From assembly GCA_963832365.1 (NCBI GenBank), contig CAWHUL010000021.1, positions 68,945 through 132,944 of the forward strand: DNA of 64,000 nucleotides, written 5' to 3'. This DNA is from CAWBRT01 sp963832365. GTDB lineage: Bacteria > Acidobacteriota > Terriglobia > Terriglobales > Acidobacteriaceae. The notes below the pieces were generated by a model. The model worked only from the letters and a program-made list of their open reading frames with translations. It searched no databases and was not told the DNA's origin. Both the position numbers and the translations under genes were made by a program. Below are positions 1-9,180 of this stretch, in pieces. The number at the start of each line of letters is the position of its first letter. Within the stretch, counting starts at the first letter, position 1.

Positions 1-419
1 TAGATGCGTCCGATGGCGAAGAATGCGTCGAAGCGATACTTGCTGCCGGGATACTCGCGGCGCAGGAACTCATATTTCGCGATGGCTTCGCGCAGAGCTT
101 TTTCGCTGTTGAAGGAACGGCCTTGCTGAGCGAGCAACTCGGCTTCCGCCATTACGCTGGCGTCGGCCTTGGAACTGCCGGGCGATGTGAAATAGACCTT
201 GCGATAGGCGTCGCCTACCAGTTGGTATTCGCGGCGAGTGCGCTGAGTGGAGGGCTTACCGTTCAGAGCTTCGCGCATGCGCTCGGCAGTTGCGAACTGG
301 GTACGAGCCACCAGCTTGCTTTGCTGCGTGTCGCGCGCGAACGAGCAGAGCGCAAACAGCACCACGGCGGCCCCGATCGCAGCCTGGCACATCCGTCGTT
401 TTGAGAGAATCTGGGTCAT
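1..419 (-). CDS. N-terminal part of a TPR-bearing N-acetylmuramoyl-L-alanine amidase (cut by window edge)
   Basis: Reading the minus strand from an ATG at 419 gives 139 codons with no stop before the window edge, so the C-terminus lies outside. Residues 1-29 look like a signal peptide (basic start, hydrophobic core ending near FA). The rest is a helical TPR/YbgF-like region ending in a motif of the type YEFLRREYPGSKYRFDA. From memory, this N-terminal module precedes the zinc amidase domain in acidobacterial AmiC-type cell-wall hydrolases; the amidase domain itself is not in the window, so the name is an inference. It follows the lytic transglycosylase on the same strand with a 22-base gap, which fits a cell-wall remodelling pair. 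Confidence 0.65.
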   Translation of the reverse strand, partial: MTQILSKRRMCQAAIGAAVVLFALCSFARDTQQSKLVARTQFATAERMREALNGKPSTQRTRREYQLVGDAYRKVYFTSPGSSKADASVMAEAELLAQQGRSFNSEKALREAIAKYEFLRREYPGSKYRFDAFFAIGRI

Positions 420-441
420 GTGACAGAAATGCGCCCGGTTC

Positions 442-1323
442 CTACTCCACATTCGTGAACGTGAGCACACCGAAGGCGTTGCGCGAGACACGAATTGGCG
501 CCGACGAAATCAGGGTGCTCATCTCACCGCCATAAAGTCCCCTGATCTGACGCACGTACTGCCGCGTCTCAGGGTATGGCGGGACTCCTTTATTGCGGTT
601 CACTGCTGCCTCTCCCGCATTATAGGCTGCCAATGTCAAACCGACATCGCCGCCAAAGTTGTCCAACAGCCGCTTTAATTGCCGGACTCCGGCATCGACA
701 TTTTGCCGCGCATCAAAGGGGTTGCTGACGTTGAACTTGCGTGCGGTTGCCGGCATCAACTGCATCAATCCCATCGCCCCTTTGCGCGAAACGGCTGCCG
801 GATTGAAATTCGACTCAACCTTGATGACGGCGCGAACCAGGTTGGCATCGACGTGGTGACGCGCGGCAGCTTCTTCGATGATGCGATCGATCTCCACCGA
901 GTTGGAGCCATGGTTCCGCGAAGCCGCAGAAGATTTCTCAGGGACCGATTTTGCCACCGGATCGGCTTGCACAACACTCTGCACTTCGGCGGCGGCAACT
1001 CGCGCACGCCGAAGCAGGCTTGAGGAAGCGCGCGGCAGCGGTTTCCAGCGGTGCTCCGTGTTGCTCCAATATTCGAGGGGTGGTGAATTGCTTTCGGCAG
1101 CTTGGACGGCCGAATTCGAGGCGACTGACCGTGAGGCGACTGTGCCGTCGTTGACGAATACCGTGTGCCCATCTTCATGAACCGGGCGAATTTGCGCGGA
1201 GACCGGCGACAAAAGCAAAACGCACAGCAGCATGCACGCCAGCAGCTCAGGCCGGAGGACGCGAGCCGCCGTTTTCTTGCCATCGAGTTGCGTGGACCAC
1301 ATACGCTTCGCCGAAGTCATCAT
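442..1323 (-). CDS. Lytic murein transglycosylase, SLT domain
   Basis: Secreted peptidoglycan-cleaving enzyme of the Slt70/MltC goose-lysozyme-like fold. With the ATG at 1323 it is 293 residues. A signal sequence follows a basic start (hydrophobic LLACMLLCVLLLSPVSA, residues about 28-44), then a low-complexity linker, then the SLT domain from about residue 145. The catalytic glutamate sits in KVESNF (E170), followed by the family motifs GLMQLMPATA and AAYNAGE. An ATG at 1386 would add 21 residues ahead of the signal peptide and is less likely; an ATG at 1302 is also possible. It is co-directional with the probable amidase just downstream. Confidence 0.9.
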   Translation of the reverse strand: MMTSAKRMWSTQLDGKKTAARVLRPELLACMLLCVLLLSPVSAQIRPVHEDGHTVFVNDGTVASRSVASNSAVQAAESNSPPLEYWSNTEHRWKPLPRASSSLLRRARVAAAEVQSVVQADPVAKSVPEKSSAASRNHGSNSVEIDRIIEEAAARHHVDANLVRAVIKVESNFNPAAVSRKGAMGLMQLMPATARKFNVSNPFDARQNVDAGVRQLKRLLDNFGGDVGLTLAAYNAGEAAVNRNKGVPPYPETRQYVRQIRGLYGGEMSTLISSAPIRVSRNAFGVLTFTNVE

Positions 1324-1573
1324 GAACAAGCCGAGGCCGCCGTCGACCTTTGCCCACAAAAAAAGCGCGGTCGCGGTGGCGGCCAAAGATCGGCCAGAGT
1401 AGAAGCATTTTAGGACGGTCCGGCAACCATAGCAATCAGTACTACTACCGGGAATCTACTAAGTGAGGGGGATAAAGATAGGAGAAATCTCTTGAAAACC
1501 AGGAGGTTGGCCCATGTGGGCAAGCGTTGGTGCATGTACCAACGGTCTTCGGTGCAAAACTGTGCGCAAAAGA

Positions 1574-1599
1574 AAACGGCAGGTCTGAACCTGCCGTTT
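1574..1599 (-). terminator. Intrinsic terminator of rpsT
   Basis: A perfect 10-bp stem (AAACGGCAGG at 1574-1583 against CCTGCCGTTT at 1590-1599) with a 6-base loop lies 16 bases past the rpsT stop. On the minus strand the hairpin runs into TTTTCTTTT, the classic Rho-independent form. Confidence 0.85.
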
Positions 1600-1614
1600 C
1601 GAAGTCGGGAGAGA

Positions 1615-1884
1615 TTACTTGCTGGCGATGGCCACTACCCGCGCCGTGAGGCGCGCCTTGTAGCGTGAAGCGGTATTCTTGTGAACCACGCCTTTTTGCA
1701 CGCTCTTGTCCAAAACCGAAGTCGCTTGGCGGAGTTTGCTCTCAGCCGCGGCCTTGTCGCCCTCTTCCATGGCGCTGCGCAACTCGCGCAGTGCCGAACG
1801 CAGGCGGGACTTGCTGGCGCGGTTGACTGCGGTGCGTTTTACGGTTTGCCGGGTGCGCTTAAGCGCCGAAAAATGATTAGCCAT
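1615..1884 (-). CDS. rpsT: 30S ribosomal protein S20
   Basis: The 89-residue length, high Lys/Arg content and the start MANHFSALKRTRQT are typical of S20, which binds 16S rRNA at the base of the small subunit. The helix-rich central region (RSALRELRSAMEEGDK) and the C-terminal motif GVVHKNTASRYKARL match the family. It is transcribed alone and ends in a strong intrinsic hairpin. Confidence 0.97.
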   Translation of the reverse strand: MANHFSALKRTRQTVKRTAVNRASKSRLRSALRELRSAMEEGDKAAAESKLRQATSVLDKSVQKGVVHKNTASRYKARLTARVVAIASK

Positions 1885-2088
1885 ACCTTCCAGTCATCCT
1901 CTAAAGAAATGTTCGGTCAGGCCGGCGGGTGTCAACCCGCAGCAATGGCCTTTGGCCGAATCTTGATTGTACGGGAAACGCCGCCCCGGTTGCAATCATC
2001 ACCCGAGATGGTAGTGGTGCAGTTTGATTTTCCAGATCGACCGTGCTCTGCCGAGATATGGGGATACGCCATTCCTACCGTTTGAGGG

Positions 2089-2307
2089 TTAGACCTTTTC
2101 GGTCGCTTCTCGCACGATCCGCACGGCTGCCTGGCTGAAGTCCTCGCGACCTTGCTTTTGGCGCTTGTATCGGCCAGAGGAAAGTAGTGGCCATGCTTCC
2201 TCGTAGCGCATCACGCTATTGTGGTTTGCGCGCCAATGAGAGTCGATGCCGTCCCATCCGTGGTGAAATTCACGGCCGCATTCTGGGCAGATATTTGGTT
2301 TTGCCAT
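2089..2307 (-). CDS. Small C2H2-like zinc-finger protein, unknown function
   Basis: A 72-residue protein with an N-terminal CPECGREF motif followed by a spaced HW..NH pair (residues about 8-29), which together could bind one zinc ion. The rest is basic with no further motif. The ATG start is followed directly by the finger. I recognise no named family; similar short finger proteins occur as hypothetical genes in Acidobacteriota. A nucleic-acid or protein-binding role is only a guess. Confidence 0.6.
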   Translation of the reverse strand: MAKPNICPECGREFHHGWDGIDSHWRANHNSVMRYEEAWPLLSSGRYKRQKQGREDFSQAAVRIVREATEKV

Positions 2308-2398
2308 GCCTACAGTTTACGGGGTTCCGGCTCGGAATCAAGACCTGTGCAAATCCGAACTGCACCACTACCCCCGGTAACGGGTCATACTGAAGAAC

Positions 2399-2441
2399 GG
2401 GTGCCCCACGTCCCGCCCTGATGTTGGGCTGACGTGGGCCA
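2399..2441 (-). repeat. Dispersed palindrome, copy 1 (inverted orientation)
   Basis: GGTGCCCCACGTCCCGCC at the left and GGGCTGACGTGGG at the right form an imperfect inverted repeat. It is the same element as at 39498-39537 and 28066-28092, in the opposite orientation. Confidence 0.65.
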
Positions 2442-2512
2442 TTTCCCAAATATTTAAATTGACCCACTACCTTGGGATCGCTTCAGAACAGGGAGCTCAA
2501 TCATCCGAATTT

Positions 2513-2549
2513 CCCCACATTTGCCAACAGATGGCAAATATGGGCCACC
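2513..2549 (+). repeat. Dispersed palindrome, copy 2
   Basis: CCCCACATTTGCC, a short loop, then GGCAAATATGGGCCACC. The arms ATTTGCC/GGCAAAT pair perfectly. It is intergenic and belongs to the family described in the findings. Confidence 0.7.
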
Positions 2550-2996
2550 TGTGATTGGTGACGCAAGATCGCGGAGCAAGGATCGCGGCACCTGCCAAGC
2601 CAGGAACCCCGGTGTGATTGCGATTAGAGAAAATGTTTGAAATCGTGAGCAGGCGTGAGCTTTCCCCTTGGCCAATACATCAAAGTTATGTAGCGGGTCA
2701 AGATTTTGTAAGCGCGAGTCGGGGAGGTTTGTACCACGTTATCAAGGCTGTACCTTTTTACAAATAGTTTCATTGACTGGAGAGAAAAGTCAGGCTACTC
2801 TCTCGGCAGATGGGAGTGCTCCACGTCTTTGGGCGAGCATTTCGGATCGTGTTTGCCGGCCAGCTTGTTCCGTACGCGCCGGCGAATCCCTTCGCGTCCC
2901 GTTTTCTATACCTTTCACTTCCAAACAATATGGTCTGGCGGGCCGTGGCCGGCGGCACAACTGCGCGTATGCGCTTGAGGTGGTGATCGAGTCTCG

Positions 2997-4070
<1,074 letters not shown>

Positions 4071-4089
4071 TAATTCGATATACCATGGA

Positions 4090-4115
4090 TGGGAGGGTCC
4101 GGGCGGGCCCTCCCA
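4090..4115 (+). promoter_or_regulatory. Perfect hairpin between phoH and ybeY
   Basis: TGGGAGGG (4090-4097) pairs perfectly with CCCTCCCA (4108-4115) across a 10-base loop and is followed by TTGGTGTTTTC. It could act as a weak terminator or a processing site that tunes ybeY expression. It overlaps the upstream ATG candidate of ybeY, which argues against that start. Confidence 0.55.
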
Positions 4116-4160
4116 TTGGTGTTTTCAGATGGCGTCGCAGCGGCCGCCCCAGGAGCACTC

Positions 4161-4634
4161 TTGGTTATTGTTCACAAAGCGGTGGAAGGCGTAAGCGGCA
4201 CGATGCTGGCGCGTTTTCTCAATCGCGGCCGCCGCACGCTCAAGCTCGACGGCGAGGTCACATTGCTGCTCGCCTCAAGCGCGGAACTTAGACGGTTGAA
4301 CCGCGAGTTTCGCCACCAGGACTACCCGACCGATGTGCTCTCGTTTCGCTCCGAGCTTCCACGGTATGAGGGCGATATCGCCATATCCGCCGACATCGCC
4401 CGGCAGAACGGCAGACTGCTCGGACACGGTGCGGCCATCGAGATCAAGACTCTCATCCTGCATGGGCTGCTCCACCTCGCCGGCTACGACCACGAAACAG
4501 ATAACGGCCGGATGGCACGCAAGGAGGCTGTCCTGCGCAGCGCTCTCGGACTTCCCGAGGGACTGATCGATCGCACAAACCCGGACCGCGCGAAAGGCAA
4601 GCCTGCGTCCGGCAGCCGGAGTAAGAAGCGATGA
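4161..4634 (+). CDS. ybeY: Endoribonuclease YbeY (rRNA maturation factor)
   Basis: A zinc-dependent endoribonuclease for 16S rRNA 3'-end maturation and ribosome quality control. The metal motif HGLLHLAGYDH supplies three histidines (H101, H105 and H111 counting from this start), and PTDVLSF is the second family signature. I chose the TTG at 4161 because AGGAG ends 5 bases upstream and homologues begin close to this point, giving 157 residues. The ATG at 4089 would add 24 residues and lies in a hairpin. The last codons overlap the next gene by 4 bases (ATGA). Confidence 0.92.
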   Translation: MVIVHKAVEGVSGTMLARFLNRGRRTLKLDGEVTLLLASSAELRRLNREFRHQDYPTDVLSFRSELPRYEGDIAISADIARQNGRLLGHGAAIEIKTLILHGLLHLAGYDHETDNGRMARKEAVLRSALGLPEGLIDRTNPDRAKGKPASGSRSKKR

Positions 4635-5929
4635 GCGCCATGTTCGTCTGCGGGCTCATTCTGCTGCTGGGAGTGCTGACGCTGGTTTCCTACGTCGCCC
4701 GGCTCTACAGCGAAGCCGGCAAGTTTCTTTCGCGCGAGTTTCAAGACAATATCGAGCTGTTCGAACAGCAAATTGAACCCCGGCTCAAGGTCAGCCGCTG
4801 GCGAGCGGCGCTCTCGATGGCTATGCTGGAGCAGCTTGCCACGGCAGCCATCACCCTCCTGCTCGCCCTCTCCGCATATCATGGCCGCTGGAGCGCCGGC
4901 GAAATCGCGCAGTTGAGTGCGGTGATCGTCATCATTGTTCTTGTATTCCATCGCTTTCTGCCTTATTTGCTCTTTGCCGGCACGCGCGGGGCCTGGTTGC
5001 TGGCCCTTGTTCCCGTGGTGCGTGCCCTCATCTACCTTGTCTTGCCTTTGACGCTGGTGCTTGGGTTTCTGCAATCCGTTGTCTCGCTTACCCGCACGGA
5101 GAACGCGGGTGAGCAGCCCGAGCATCCTTCCGAAGCCGTTGACGCGCTCATAGAGGCCGGGCAGGACGAGGGTATTCTGGAAGAGAGCGACCGCCAACTC
5201 ATCCACTCCGTGGTTGAATTTGGCGACAAGATTGTGCGCGAAGTGATGCGCCCACGCCCGGAGATTTTTGCCGTTCCAGCGTTAACGACCGTCGCGCAAC
5301 TCACGGAGATGCTCCGGCAGCATCCATATTCGCGTGTCCCTGTCTACGAGGGCGATCTCGATCACATCGTCGGCATCGTTCACGCCCGAGACCTGCTCCA
5401 GGTTCCCGATACCGAAGCCCATCATCGTACGGTGAAGGAGCTGATGAAAACCGATCTCTACCTCATCCCGGAGACCAAGCGGGGCAGCCAACTGCTGCGC
5501 GAAATGCAGCGCCAGAATAACCGCATGGCGATCGTCATCGATGAATACGGAGGGGTGGCCGGACTGGTGACGGTGGAGGATCTGGTCGAGGAGATCGTCG
5601 GCGAACTGCGAGAGGAAGGCGAGAGCAAGTCGGACATCGTTCACGAAAGCGAGAGTTCCTACATCGTACCCGGCAACATGGACGTGGATCGGCTGGACGA
5701 ACTGTTTGGCATCCGCCTGGGCGACTGGGAGTCGACGACCGTCTCCGGGCTGGTCACGGAAATTGCAGGTCATATCCCCCCGCCCGGGGAGGTTGTCGAA
5801 CTGAGTGGGCTGCGCTTCGAGGTGTTGGAGTCGACGAACCGGCGCGTGAACCGTGTGCGCATCCGTTCGATCTCAGCGGGCGAGTCCAAACCGGCGCCGC
5901 CCAACCGAAATCAGGCCGGCATCGCTTGA
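4631..5929 (+). CDS. CBS-domain membrane protein, hemolysin/CorC family
   Basis: A 432-residue inner-membrane protein. Residues 1-155 hold about four hydrophobic segments. Then comes the conserved acidic stretch with EGILEESDRQLI, two CBS domains (about 205-325; RVPVYEGDLDHIVGIVH, then IDEYGGVAGLVTVEDLVEEIVGE) and a C-terminal CorC_HlyC domain (about 345-415). The family is implicated in Mg/Co homeostasis, and CBS pairs usually sense adenosyl ligands. The N-terminal region is shorter than a full DUF21 domain, so transport activity is uncertain. It overlaps ybeY by ATGA and is translationally coupled to it. Confidence 0.88.
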   Translation: MSAMFVCGLILLLGVLTLVSYVARLYSEAGKFLSREFQDNIELFEQQIEPRLKVSRWRAALSMAMLEQLATAAITLLLALSAYHGRWSAGEIAQLSAVIVIIVLVFHRFLPYLLFAGTRGAWLLALVPVVRALIYLVLPLTLVLGFLQSVVSLTRTENAGEQPEHPSEAVDALIEAGQDEGILEESDRQLIHSVVEFGDKIVREVMRPRPEIFAVPALTTVAQLTEMLRQHPYSRVPVYEGDLDHIVGIVHARDLLQVPDTEAHHRTVKELMKTDLYLIPETKRGSQLLREMQRQNNRMAIVIDEYGGVAGLVTVEDLVEEIVGELREEGESKSDIVHESESSYIVPGNMDVDRLDELFGIRLGDWESTTVSGLVTEIAGHIPPPGEVVELSGLRFEVLESTNRRVNRVRIRSISAGESKPAPPNRNQAGIA

Positions 5930-5964
5930 GCGGGCGTTACCCGGACTTCGCCGCTAAGAAACTT

Positions 5965-6117
5965 CCCCACGTTAGCCCCGAAAAGCGGGGCGGAACGTGG
6001 GGCACCCTAAGCCCTTTCATTCCCACATTAGCCAACTGCGGGCAAATGTGGGCCACCAGATCCCTGATGAACGAACAACTACCCCACTCAAGCCAACAAC
6101 GGGCTTAAATGGGCCAC
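5965..6117 (+). repeat. Three tandem copies of the dispersed palindrome
   Basis: The copies lie at 5965-6006 (CCCCACGTTAGCCCC ... GGAACGTGGGGCACC), 6022-6057 (CCCACATTAGCCAAC ... GCAAATGTGGGCCACC) and 6082-6117 (CCCCACTCAAGCCAAC ... GGGCTTAAATGGGCCACC). They are spaced 57-60 bases apart, in one orientation, between the convergent CBS-protein and XRE genes. Their sequences differ yet keep arm complementarity, so they could serve as bidirectional terminators or mRNA ends. Confidence 0.75.
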
Positions 6118-6146
6118 CCGAACCACCCGAACACGCTGGAGGCAGG

Positions 6147-6683
6147 CTACGCGGTGCGGCGAGTCTGCGCCGTCATGGTCCGAATCTCGTTCAGGATGCT
6201 GGTCCACTGCACGGAGTTCAGCTTCCGTAAATAGGGAATCAGCTCGGCAATGAAGTCGTCGCCCTGAAGCTGCCGGATCTGGTCCTCCAACGACGGTTCG
6301 CCATTGCGCAGCAGATCGCAGATCGTGACGTTGAGCGCATCGGCCAGCCGCTGCATGGATGAAAGCGTAGGGCAGGCCTTTTCGTTCTCGATTTTTGAGA
6401 CGTAGGTGCGCGGCACGTTCATGCGCTGAGCCAGTTGACGCTGGCTCAATCCGGCGCGAGTTCGCAAGGCGCGGATTGCTCCCGCCACGCTCAGTGGCCT
6501 GTTGCCGGGTTCGGCAACCGCCGCCGGCTGGGCGATCGGCATGGTTATTGGCGGTTCTGGCTCTTCGTCAAAGGAGGTTTTGCATTTACGGCAAAGGTTA
6601 TTAGCCGTCCGGAATTGCACCAGGTCGCAATGATCACAACGTAGGACTTCCCTGGAGTCAACAGGCGCTAGTAGCGTGGCCAT
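6147..6683 (-). CDS. XRE-family transcriptional regulator with N-terminal zinc ribbon
   Basis: A 178-residue DNA-binding protein. Residues about 16-36 carry CDHC and CRKC, a four-cysteine zinc-ribbon-like knuckle. Residues about 68-125 form a Cro/C1-type helix-turn-helix (RTRAGLSQRQLAQRMNVPRTYVSKIENE). The C-terminal helices have no known ligand domain. It is divergent from the HD hydrolase gene, and two copies of a perfect palindrome lie between them as likely operators, suggesting auto- and cross-regulation. The ligand or stress sensed is unknown. Confidence 0.85.
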   Translation of the reverse strand: MATLLAPVDSREVLRCDHCDLVQFRTANNLCRKCKTSFDEEPEPPITMPIAQPAAVAEPGNRPLSVAGAIRALRTRAGLSQRQLAQRMNVPRTYVSKIENEKACPTLSSMQRLADALNVTICDLLRNGEPSLEDQIRQLQGDDFIAELIPYLRKLNSVQWTSILNEIRTMTAQTRRTA

Positions 6684-6774
6684 TCAGTAGTAGCGGAGCT
6701 GCCAGAGCGGGCACTCCACCTCAGGTTTACCATCGTGATCCGAATCAACGTGGTAACCCTCAGGCTGAGCACAA

Positions 6775-6819
6775 TTTGCGGCAAACGTACACTGAATGTC
6801 AAGATGATTTTGCGGCAAA
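6775..6819. promoter_or_regulatory. Two TTTGCGGCAAA palindromes, candidate operators
   Basis: The 11-base sequence TTTGCGGCAAA (arms TTTGC/GCAAA) occurs at 6775-6785 and 6809-6819, 34 bases centre to centre, in the 216-base divergent spacer between the XRE and HD genes. Identical perfect palindromes repeated at about three helical turns are what a dimeric XRE repressor would bind. Binding is inferred, not shown. Confidence 0.6.
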
Positions 6820-6899
6820 GACGGTATATTTGAGCTTGAAATTATGAATCAGGACCATAAGAAGAGAAAAAAGACGGCGAAAACAGGGAGAAAACAGGA

Positions 6900-7466
6900 A
6901 TGAATCGCGAACAAGCGTGGGGGTTACTAACTGAGTTCACACAGTCGGAAAGTTTGCGGAAACATGCGTTGGCCGTGGAGAGCTGCATGCGCGCCTATGC
7001 CCGCAAGTTTGGCGAAGACGAAGAGAAATGGGCCATCACGGGGCTGCTGCACGACTTCGACTATGAGCGGTATCCGACGGCTGAAGAGCACCCGTTCATG
7101 GGCGAAAAGATTCTGGCCGAACGCGGCTACCCGGAGGATATTCGCCGCGCCATTCTCTCCCACGCGCAGTACAGCGGCGTGACGCGGGAGTCGAAGATGG
7201 AAAAGACATTGTTCGCCTGTGATGAACTGGCAGGCTTCATTACCGCCTGTGCCATGGTGAAGCCGAGCAAGTCGCTGGCCGAAGTCGAAGCCAAGAGCGT
7301 AAAGAAGAAGATGAAGGACAAGGCATTCGCGCGCGCCGTCAACCGCAGCGACATTACCGAGGGCGCTGCCGACCTGGGCGTCGACCTTGAGGAGCACATA
7401 GCTTTTTGCGTTGACGCCATGCGAAGCGTGGCCGACGAACTGGGGCTGGCCGGACAGAGCCATTGA
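6900..7466 (+). CDS. HD-domain metal-dependent hydrolase
   Basis: A 188-residue member of a family of predicted HD-superfamily hydrolases. The HD signature is visible as RKHALAVE (first His), then GLLHDFDYERYP (the HD pair) and HPFMG/AILSHAQY (later His). Such proteins are phosphohydrolases, usually acting on nucleotides or related phosphates, but the substrate here is unknown. A purine-rich GGGAGAAAACAGG precedes the ATG. It is divergent from the zinc-ribbon XRE regulator and followed 89 bases later by the acetyltransferase gene, so the three genes may form one regulated unit. Confidence 0.85.
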   Translation: MNREQAWGLLTEFTQSESLRKHALAVESCMRAYARKFGEDEEKWAITGLLHDFDYERYPTAEEHPFMGEKILAERGYPEDIRRAILSHAQYSGVTRESKMEKTLFACDELAGFITACAMVKPSKSLAEVEAKSVKKKMKDKAFARAVNRSDITEGAADLGVDLEEHIAFCVDAMRSVADELGLAGQSH

Positions 7467-7494
7467 GAACATTGTTCGGAGGCAGACCGGACAA

Positions 7495-7530
7495 CCCCAC
7501 CCTCCGGCTTCGCCGGAAGGGCAGGGCACC
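7495..7530 (+). repeat. GC-rich hairpin, degenerate relative of the dispersed palindrome
   Basis: CCCTCCGGC-TTC-GCCGGAAGGG (7500-7521) folds into a hairpin with one bulge. The flanks AACCCCACC and CAGGGCACC resemble the ends of the dispersed palindrome family. It lies between the HD and acetyltransferase genes. Confidence 0.45.
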
Positions 7531-7555
7531 CGGCCACTTTGAACGGAGGCATTCG

Positions 7556-8119
7556 TTGAACTCGTTGAGCGTAAGCATCCGTGCCTGCGAAGAGCGCGAC
7601 CTGACGGCGGTCATTGCCATCTACCACTATCACGTCCTGCATTCGCCGGCGACATTCGAGTTGGAGCCTCCCGACATCGACGAGATGACGGCCCGGCGGA
7701 CGCGTCTTTTGGAGAGGGGATTTCCCTACCTGGTGGCGGAGCGGGGCGGCGAGGTGATCGGTTACACCTACGCAGGACCATATCGGACGCGGCCGGCCTA
7801 CCGATTTACGGTTGAGAACTCGGTTTACGTTCGTCCCGGCAACCTTCGGGAAGGCATCGGGCAACTGCTGCTGACGGCGTTGCTCGCCGAATGCGAACAC
7901 AGGGGATTCCAGCAGGTGATTGCCGTGATTGGCGATTCCGCCAATCAGCCTTCCATACGTTTGCACGAGCGAGTCGGTTTTCGTCTGGTGGGCACACTGC
8001 GGAGCGTCGGGTTCAAGTTCGACCGCTGGTACGACAGCGTCCTGATGCAAAGGGAACTCGACGCAGACGATCGTGGGCCGGAACCTCCCCGCGGGTTTCT
8101 CCGGGCGGACAGGGCTTGA
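7556..8119 (+). CDS. GNAT N-acetyltransferase, phosphinothricin/methionine-sulfoximine type
   Basis: A cytosolic acetyl-CoA-dependent N-acetyltransferase of the Pat/MnaT type. The family core is clear: IYHYHVLHSPATFE, YAGPYRTRPAYRFTVENSVYV, the acetyl-CoA-binding region near REGIGQLLLTAL, and AVIGDSANQPSIRLHERVGF. I start it at the TTG at 7556 because GGAGG sits 6 bases upstream and the longer frame from 7463 runs through a hairpin. This gives 187 residues, the usual family size. Relatives acetylate amino-acid analogues such as phosphinothricin or methionine sulfoximine; the native substrate cannot be told from sequence. Confidence 0.88.
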   Translation: MNSLSVSIRACEERDLTAVIAIYHYHVLHSPATFELEPPDIDEMTARRTRLLERGFPYLVAERGGEVIGYTYAGPYRTRPAYRFTVENSVYVRPGNLREGIGQLLLTALLAECEHRGFQQVIAVIGDSANQPSIRLHERVGFRLVGTLRSVGFKFDRWYDSVLMQRELDADDRGPEPPRGFLRADRA

Positions 8120-8298
8120 AGCCAAAAATCTGATTCCCACACGTGAGAAAGTTGGTACACTACTCCCGCCATCTGCAACCTGGGGAAAAGTTATCCGGCG
8201 ACCATAGCTTACGTTTGACTCACGTCGTGGATTGTATTGCATTCACCGTGAATTCATAAGTCGAGCCTTGGGTTCCCGAAAGGATAAGGATTAGGAGC

Positions 8299-9156
8299 AT
8301 GGATAAGAGCAGCGTCGGCGTGTTGGGAGCCGGACTCATGGGCGCGGGCATCGCCGAGGTGACGGCCCGAGGGGGTTATAACGTCCTGCTGGTGGATGTC
8401 AGCGGCAAGGCTCTGGAAAAAGGCAAAGCCCGCATCAAAGCCAGTCTCGACAAGTCAGTGGAAAAGGGCCAGCTTCAGGCTTCGGCCGCGCAGGATGTAT
8501 TCTCCCGCATACGGACCAGCGAATCGTACGACGACCTGGCTTCGACGGAGTTTATTGTCGAAGCCGTCTACGAGAACATGCCGGTCAAGAAAGAGGCTTT
8601 CAAGAAGCTGGATGCTATCGCCAAGCCCGGCGTCATACTGGCGAGCAATACCTCGGCGTTGTCGATCACCGAGATTGCTTCGGTTACCAAACGGCCGGAA
8701 AAAGTCATCGGCCTGCATTTCTTCTATCCGGTGCCCCGGATGAAGCTGATCGAGATGGTCCGCGGCCTTGCGACCTCTGACGAGACCTACAACGAATGCC
8801 GGGCCTACGCCGAAAAGATCGCTAAAACGCCGGTACTGGCCAATGACTATCCGGGCTTCATCGTCAACCGGTTGCTGCTTCCCATGCTTAACGAGGCCGT
8901 GTTCCTGGTGATGGAAGGGTCGAAACCGGAGGATGTCGATGCCGCCATGAAGTTGGGTTGCAATCATCCGATGGGTCCATTGGAGCTACTGGATTTCGTT
9001 GGCCTTGACGTTGCGCTGGCTACCATTACCGGCATTTACGAAAACATGTCTGATTCGAAGTACCGACCCTGTCCTCTGTTCGTCAAGATGGTCGAGGCGG
9101 GTTGGCTTGGCCGCAAGAGCGGCCGTGGTTTTTACAACTATTCCGAAAAGAAATAG
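8299..9156 (+). CDS. hbd: 3-hydroxybutyryl-CoA dehydrogenase
   Basis: Catalyses NAD(P)-dependent oxidation or reduction of short 3-hydroxyacyl-CoA esters. At 285 residues it has the single-domain dehydrogenase length. The Rossmann glycine motif is GAGLMGAGIAE (residues 10-20). ASNTSALSITEI and GLHFFYPVP carry the catalytic Ser and His of the family, and GFIVNRLLLPMLNEA opens the C-terminal domain. AGGAG precedes the ATG closely. It lies 24 bases before a branched-chain amino-acid binding protein on the same strand, so it may help process acyl-CoA from amino-acid breakdown. Confidence 0.93.
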   Translation: MDKSSVGVLGAGLMGAGIAEVTARGGYNVLLVDVSGKALEKGKARIKASLDKSVEKGQLQASAAQDVFSRIRTSESYDDLASTEFIVEAVYENMPVKKEAFKKLDAIAKPGVILASNTSALSITEIASVTKRPEKVIGLHFFYPVPRMKLIEMVRGLATSDETYNECRAYAEKIAKTPVLANDYPGFIVNRLLLPMLNEAVFLVMEGSKPEDVDAAMKLGCNHPMGPLELLDFVGLDVALATITGIYENMSDSKYRPCPLFVKMVEAGWLGRKSGRGFYNYSEKK

Positions 9157-9180
9157 AGAATCAATACGAGAGGCGACAGA

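Larger units (their letters stand above)
2308..2996. other. 689-base intergenic stretch without a supported gene
   Basis: This spacer holds two members of the dispersed palindrome family (2399-2441 and 2513-2549). The open frames here run through the palindromes and show no domain, so I do not call them. The promoter of the phoH operon should lie near its right end, but I could not pick convincing boxes. Confidence 0.6.

Noticed and set aside
5926..6230. Two open frames after the CBS-protein gene
   Set aside because: They are translations of the tandem palindromes.
7463..7555. Longer acetyltransferase start overlapping the HD gene
   Set aside because: The extension translates a hairpin and resembles no GNAT N-terminus; the TTG at 7556 has a GGAGG in good position.
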